Assembly: GCA_016717335.1 (NCBI GenBank)
Contig: JADKFS010000001.1
Location: 868,001 to 932,000 of the forward strand
From: Candidatus Ribeiella danica
GTDB taxonomy: Bacteria; Chloroflexota; Chloroflexia; Chloroflexales; Roseiflexaceae
Direction of reading: 5' to 3'
DNA length: 64,000 bases
The first letter of the stretch is position 1. The number at the start of each line of letters is the position of its first letter. Below, one piece after another: positions 60,808 through 64,000 of the stretch. A model generated the notes under the pieces. The model searched no databases. It saw only the letters and a program-made list of their open reading frames with translations, and was not told where the DNA came from. The position numbers and the translations under genes are program-made.

Positions 60808-61265
60808 TGCGGGGCGCTGCGCCCCCGCCCCCCCGCCCGGGGGAACCCACGCCGGTTCAGGCGGCTGCGCTAGCTGTCTTCCGGGGCGCTGCGCCCCCGA
60901 GCCCCCCGCCCGGGGAACCCGCGCCGGTTCAGCACGCTCCGCCAGTTCATTTTCCGGGGCTTGCGCCCCCGGCCCCCCTCCGGCAACTGATGCTGTCTCC
61001 GGTTCAATGCGAGTGGTCCATGCCTCATACCATTCCGCGCACGGCCGGTGCACATCCCGCCGCGCCTGGATTCAGCCGGGCATGCGCATCAAGCCGGGCA
61101 CACGCGACAGCATTCCTTTTGGGGTCCAGGGGCGCAAGCCCCGGCCGGGGGGCGGCGGGGGTGGCGGCCCACCCCCGCCCGCGGGGGCACGGGGGGCGCG
61201 CAGCTCCCCGTACAAGCTACGGGCGCGTAGCCCGCGGGGCACGGGGGTGCGCAGCCCACAAATAT
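60808..61265 (+). repeat. Composite GC-hairpin repeat, copy 2
   Basis: It repeats the order seen at 2420-2950: units with GGGGCGCTGCGCCCC (60812, 60883, degenerate at 60955), CACGCCGGTTCAGG, CGCCTGGATTCAGCCGGGC (61059-61078) and the string of G/C hairpins (61135-61210). Most of the right half is identical to copy 1. Both copies end just upstream of a plus-strand gene. Confidence 0.7.
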
Positions 61266-61296
61266 GACGCCAGCCGCGAGGCTGCAGCCACGATTG

Positions 61297-61305
61297 TGGT
61301 ATAGT
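61297..61305 (+). promoter_or_regulatory. Extended -10 promoter
   Basis: TGGTATAGT, 45 nt upstream of the ATG at 61350 and just after the composite repeat. Confidence 0.5.
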
Positions 61306-61349
61306 TTTGTAGTTGCTGCAAAGAAGCCATTGAGAAACATGAGGCCCGT

Positions 61350-61787
61350 ATGAGCGACGACCCGACCTTCTTCCATGTTCAGGATCGCCTGCTCGGGGTG
61401 CTGCTGGCCTGGGGGCTCGGCAGCGTCGCCGGCGGGGCGCCGGGATTGCTCAGCCGCAACCCGGTGCTGCGCCAGGCGGGGGTCCAGTCGATCGCGTGGG
61501 GCGCGATCGACGCCGCGCTGGCGCTGCTGGGCCGGCGCTCGGCGCGCGCCAGCATTCGGCGCGGCGCTACCGACGGGCCGCGCCAGGCGCGCCGGTTTCG
61601 CACCATCCTGCTGGTCAACACCGTGCTGGACGCCGGCTATGTCGCGGGCGGCTGGGCGCTGGTGCGCGGCGCGAAGGGCCGCGGCGAGCGAGTCGGCATG
61701 GGCCTGGGGATCGTGACGCAGGGCCTGTTCCTACTACTCTACGACAGCGCGCTCGCCGCGATGGTCGGCCGCTGGGCTCGGGAGTAG
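61350..61787 (+). CDS. Small membrane protein, possibly DUF6992 family
   Basis: 145 residues from ATG 61350 (GAGG at about 7 nt). Four hydrophobic segments are visible (LLGVLLAWGLGSVAGGAPGLL, SIAWGAIDAALALLG, ILLVNTVLDAGYVAGGWALV, GIVTQGLFLLLYDSALA). The pattern WGxIxxxLA followed by VNTxLDxxYV recalls the DUF6992 family, whose role is unknown. There is no enzyme motif. It has its own promoter and is followed by 8-bp tandem repeats. Confidence 0.7.
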   Translation: MSDDPTFFHVQDRLLGVLLAWGLGSVAGGAPGLLSRNPVLRQAGVQSIAWGAIDAALALLGRRSARASIRRGATDGPRQARRFRTILLVNTVLDAGYVAGGWALVRGAKGRGERVGMGLGIVTQGLFLLLYDSALAAMVGRWARE

Positions 61788-61797
61788 GTCGTTCGCC

Positions 61798-61926
61798 ACG
61801 TGACCGGGTGACCGGGTGACAAGGTGACAGGGGACAAGGTGACAAGGTGACAGGGTGACAGGGTGACGTGCTCAACGTTCAGCATTCAGCGTTCAACGTT
61901 CGGTCTTCATCCTTCATCCTTCGAAG
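61798..61926. repeat. 8- and 7-bp short tandem repeats
   Basis: GTGACCGG and GTGACAGG octamers (61799-61866) are followed by heptamers based on TTCAACG/TTCAGCG and TTCATCC (61873-61926). The octamers are the inverse of those at 30564-30600. Confidence 0.8.
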
Positions 61927-61937
61927 AAAAGGGTGCT

Positions 61938-63002
61938 ATGACAATTGGAGGAATATCGCCGGCCCTGCGCGATGCGGTCGAGCAGGCGATGCGCGGCGGG
62001 CAGGTGCCGGGGCTGGTGGTGGCGATCGCGCGCGGGCGGCGGCCGCTGGAGCACCTGGCGCTCGGCGCCGACGCGGTGGGCCGGCCGATCGAGCGCGACA
62101 GCCTCTTTCCGGTCGCATCGATCACCAAGATGGCCACGGCGCTGGCGGTGCTGCGGCTGGCCGACGCCGGCCAGCTGGACCTGGACGACCCGCTCGACCG
62201 CCACCTGCCGCAGGCGGTGGCCGCGCAGCCGGGGGTGACGCTGCGCCGGCTGCTGTGCCATACGAGCGGGTTGCCGCTGGACGTCTCGGCGTCGGCCGCG
62301 CGGTACACGCACGGATTGGACTGGCCGACTCTCGCGACCGCCTGCCTGCTGACTGCGCTGCAGGCGCCGCCCGACACGCGCGTGCAGTACAGCAACGTCG
62401 GCTACGGGCTGCTGGCGCTGGTCGTCGAGCACCGCACCGGCCAGGAGTTCGCCGACGCGCTTGATCAGCTTGTGTCGCGGCCGCTCGGCGTCGAGGCCTA
62501 CCTGGGCGTGGAGCCGCCGCGCCAGCCGGTCATCCTGGCGAACGTGCGCAGCGCGCACAGCGGCGGCGACCTGGAGCCGTTCAACTCGGCGTTCTGGCGC
62601 GGGCTGGCCTTTCCCTGGGCCGGGCTGATGACCACGGCCGAGGGCGCGATCAGGATCGCGCAGGCCTTCCAGGGCTTCCCGGATGGCTTCCTAAGCGCGA
62701 AGATCCGCTCGGAAGCGACCCGCAGCCACACCGGCGACCTGCCGGGCGGCTTCGCCGAGCCGCTGATCTGGTCGCGCTGCGCCTGGGGGCTCGGGCCGGA
62801 GCTGCGCGGCGACAAGACGCCGCACTGGGTGCCGCCGCAGGCCGGCGCCGACTCGTACGGCCACAGCGGGGCCTCCGGCGCGCTGGCGTGGGTGTCGCCC
62901 GCCGCCGATGTCGCCTGGGCCATCCTGGGCGCGCGCACCGCCGACAACGGCTGGCTGCTGCGCCGCAGCCCCGCGATCAGCGCGGCGATCCTGGAGGGGT
63001 AG
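61938..63002 (+). CDS. Serine hydrolase of the beta-lactamase / S12 fold
   Basis: 354 residues from ATG 61938, with AAAGGG upstream. The active-site motif SxxK is in LFPVASITKMATALAVL near residue 60, and the second motif YxN is in VQYSNVGYGLLALV. A His-Ser-Gly-like third motif may be GHSGASGALAW. These are features of class C beta-lactamase-like enzymes, D-Ala-D-Ala peptidases and esterases. No signal peptide is visible, so it may be a cytoplasmic esterase rather than a wall enzyme. An in-frame start at 61863 would run through the tandem repeats and is not used. Confidence 0.87.
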   Translation: MTIGGISPALRDAVEQAMRGGQVPGLVVAIARGRRPLEHLALGADAVGRPIERDSLFPVASITKMATALAVLRLADAGQLDLDDPLDRHLPQAVAAQPGVTLRRLLCHTSGLPLDVSASAARYTHGLDWPTLATACLLTALQAPPDTRVQYSNVGYGLLALVVEHRTGQEFADALDQLVSRPLGVEAYLGVEPPRQPVILANVRSAHSGGDLEPFNSAFWRGLAFPWAGLMTTAEGAIRIAQAFQGFPDGFLSAKIRSEATRSHTGDLPGGFAEPLIWSRCAWGLGPELRGDKTPHWVPPQAGADSYGHSGASGALAWVSPAADVAWAILGARTADNGWLLRRSPAISAAILEG

Positions 63003-63087
63003 GCTTTGCGGCTGCGCCTAGCTGTATGGATATCCTCTTCCTTGTTGGGGTTAGATTTTTCATTCAGGGCGCTGTGATGCGCCGGAT

Positions 63088-63232
63088 AACCCCACCCCCT
63101 GCCCCCGCCCCTGCTAGGGGCGGGGGTAACAACTGGGCGGTGCAGTGGTTTCGGCTCCGCCGAAACCACTGCACCGCCCCTGCCCCCCTCTCCCGCGGCG
63201 ACGGGAGAGGGGGGCAGGGGCGGTGAGGGCCA
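63088..63232. repeat. REPIN-like element with 21-bp perfect hairpin
   Basis: G/C modules (63088-63125 and 63180-63232, ending GGCGGTGAGGGCC) flank perfect arms 63135-63155 and 63159-63179 with loop TCC. The overall layout is that of the element at 5025-5166, but the stem differs. Confidence 0.7.
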
Positions 63233-63282
63233 TCAGACCGCAGCCTCCGGTTGGACATATTGAAAGAAGGATAGCTGCAGCC

Positions 63283-64000
63283 ATGAGCGATCAGATCCTA
63301 GTCGAGTTCGACGTGCCCGCGACAATGCGGGATGGCGTGGTTCTGCGCGCGAACATCTTCCGGCCGGCCGAGGGCGGCCCGCACCCGGTGGCGCTCGCGC
63401 GCATCCCCTACGGCAAGGATTTCGCCAGCGTCACCCCGTCTGCCGATGCGGTGCGGCTGGCGCGCGCCGGCTACATCGTGGTGATCCAGGACGTGCGCGG
63501 GCGCTTCCGCTCGGAGGGCGCCTGGGAGCCGATGCGCCACGAGGCCGAGGATGGCTACGATTCGGTCGAGTGGGCGGCAGGCCTGCCGGGATCGAGCGGC
63601 GCGGTCGGGATGTTCGGCCTGTCGTACTTTGGCTTTACGCAGTGGATGGCGGCGCGGGCGGCGCCGCCGCACCTCAAGGCAATCGTGCCCGCGCTGACCT
63701 GGACCGACCCGCTCGACGGCGCGGTTGGGCGCGGCGGCGCGCTGGAGCTGGGCCTGCAGGCCTACTTTCTGCTCAACGCGACCGGGCTGGACAGCGTGCT
63801 CAGGAGCGTGCAGGGCGCACCGCCGGACGAGCAGATGCGCGCGATCGGGCTGCTGGTCTACGAGATCGACCGGCTGCGCACGGCAGGCTACGCCTCGCTG
63901 CCGCTCGCGGGCTTCGAGCCGCTGGCGCGGCTGGGCCTGGCCGGCGATCTGAACGAGACGATCGAGAACGCGGCAAATCCGGGGTACTACGCGCCCTTCT
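63283..64000 (+). CDS. CocE/NonD (X-Pro dipeptidyl-peptidase-like) hydrolase, N-terminal part
   Basis: The frame starts at ATG 63283 and stays open to the right edge; 239 residues are visible (start MSDQILVEFDVPATMRDGVV). It shows LRANIFRP, the strand YIVVIQDVRGRFRSEG, DGYDSVEWAA and the nucleophile elbow GLSYFGFTQW (GxSYxG with Ser near residue 118). These belong to the S15/CocE family of alpha/beta hydrolases that cleave X-Pro peptides or esters. The C-terminal jelly-roll domain lies outside the window. GAAGGA lies 13 nt before the start, a little far. The specificity cannot be told. Confidence 0.88.
   Translation, partial: MSDQILVEFDVPATMRDGVVLRANIFRPAEGGPHPVALARIPYGKDFASVTPSADAVRLARAGYIVVIQDVRGRFRSEGAWEPMRHEAEDGYDSVEWAAGLPGSSGAVGMFGLSYFGFTQWMAARAAPPHLKAIVPALTWTDPLDGAVGRGGALELGLQAYFLLNATGLDSVLRSVQGAPPDEQMRAIGLLVYEIDRLRTAGYASLPLAGFEPLARLGLAGDLNETIENAANPGYYAPF

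Overview
The window is GC-rich and densely coding, with several very long Thr/Pro-rich secreted proteins, an AfsR-like BTAD regulator, multi-GAF sensor kinases, and extended -10 promoters of the form TGnTATAAT. Together these suggest a Chloroflexota bacterium, probably Chloroflexia near Roseiflexus or Kouleothrix. That assignment is an inference; no rRNA or tRNA gene was recognised.

Layout: (a) 1-8.6 kb holds the 5' end of folC, an MFS exporter, a family-39-like glycosyltransferase and a complete ECF-type importer operon (S, A, A, T). (b) 8.7-12.7 kb holds two tandem, nearly identical subtilisin genes; the second is frameshifted and shortened. (c) 13.1-29.4 kb is a minus-strand locus and the most unusual part of the window. 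It has a repeat protein, a TatA gene, a protein fusing a PqqD-like domain to a Tat signal and a poly-Thr stalk, three GT-A glycosyltransferase genes (one domain carries the metal-ligand motifs of animal polypeptide GalNAc-transferases), a 1251-residue enzyme with a sulfotransferase at each end, a receiver-like protein with Glu at the phosphosite, a 1799-residue beta-propeller protein with a mucin-like stalk, and a lipoprotein. I propose that these genes make, O-glycosylate, sulfate and export mucin-like surface proteins. (d) 29.8-33.3 kb is a two-component system, then 109-bp and 21-bp repeat arrays around a small gene. (e) 34.9-41.3 kb holds an AfsR-like regulator and a lytic transglycosylase lipoprotein. 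(f) 41.6-57.3 kb is mostly housekeeping and envelope genes: a GAF histidine kinase, an MBL hydrolase, pepA, mutS, a methyltransferase, gatA, a sugar-phosphate transferase, a glycosyltransferase and def. (g) 57.5-60.7 kb is a copper-handling cluster. (h) 61.3-64 kb holds a small membrane protein, a beta-lactamase-fold hydrolase and the start of a CocE/NonD hydrolase.

The intergenic DNA is rich in repeats: perfect long hairpins with 3-nt loops whose stems differ from site to site, REP-like G/C-rich modules, a MITE-like element in two copies, a composite repeat in two copies about 58 kb apart, and 7-8 bp short tandem repeats. The short tandem repeats also lie inside the reading frames of mutS and a glycosyltransferase. 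Annotations come from reading motifs in the sequence; no database search was run.
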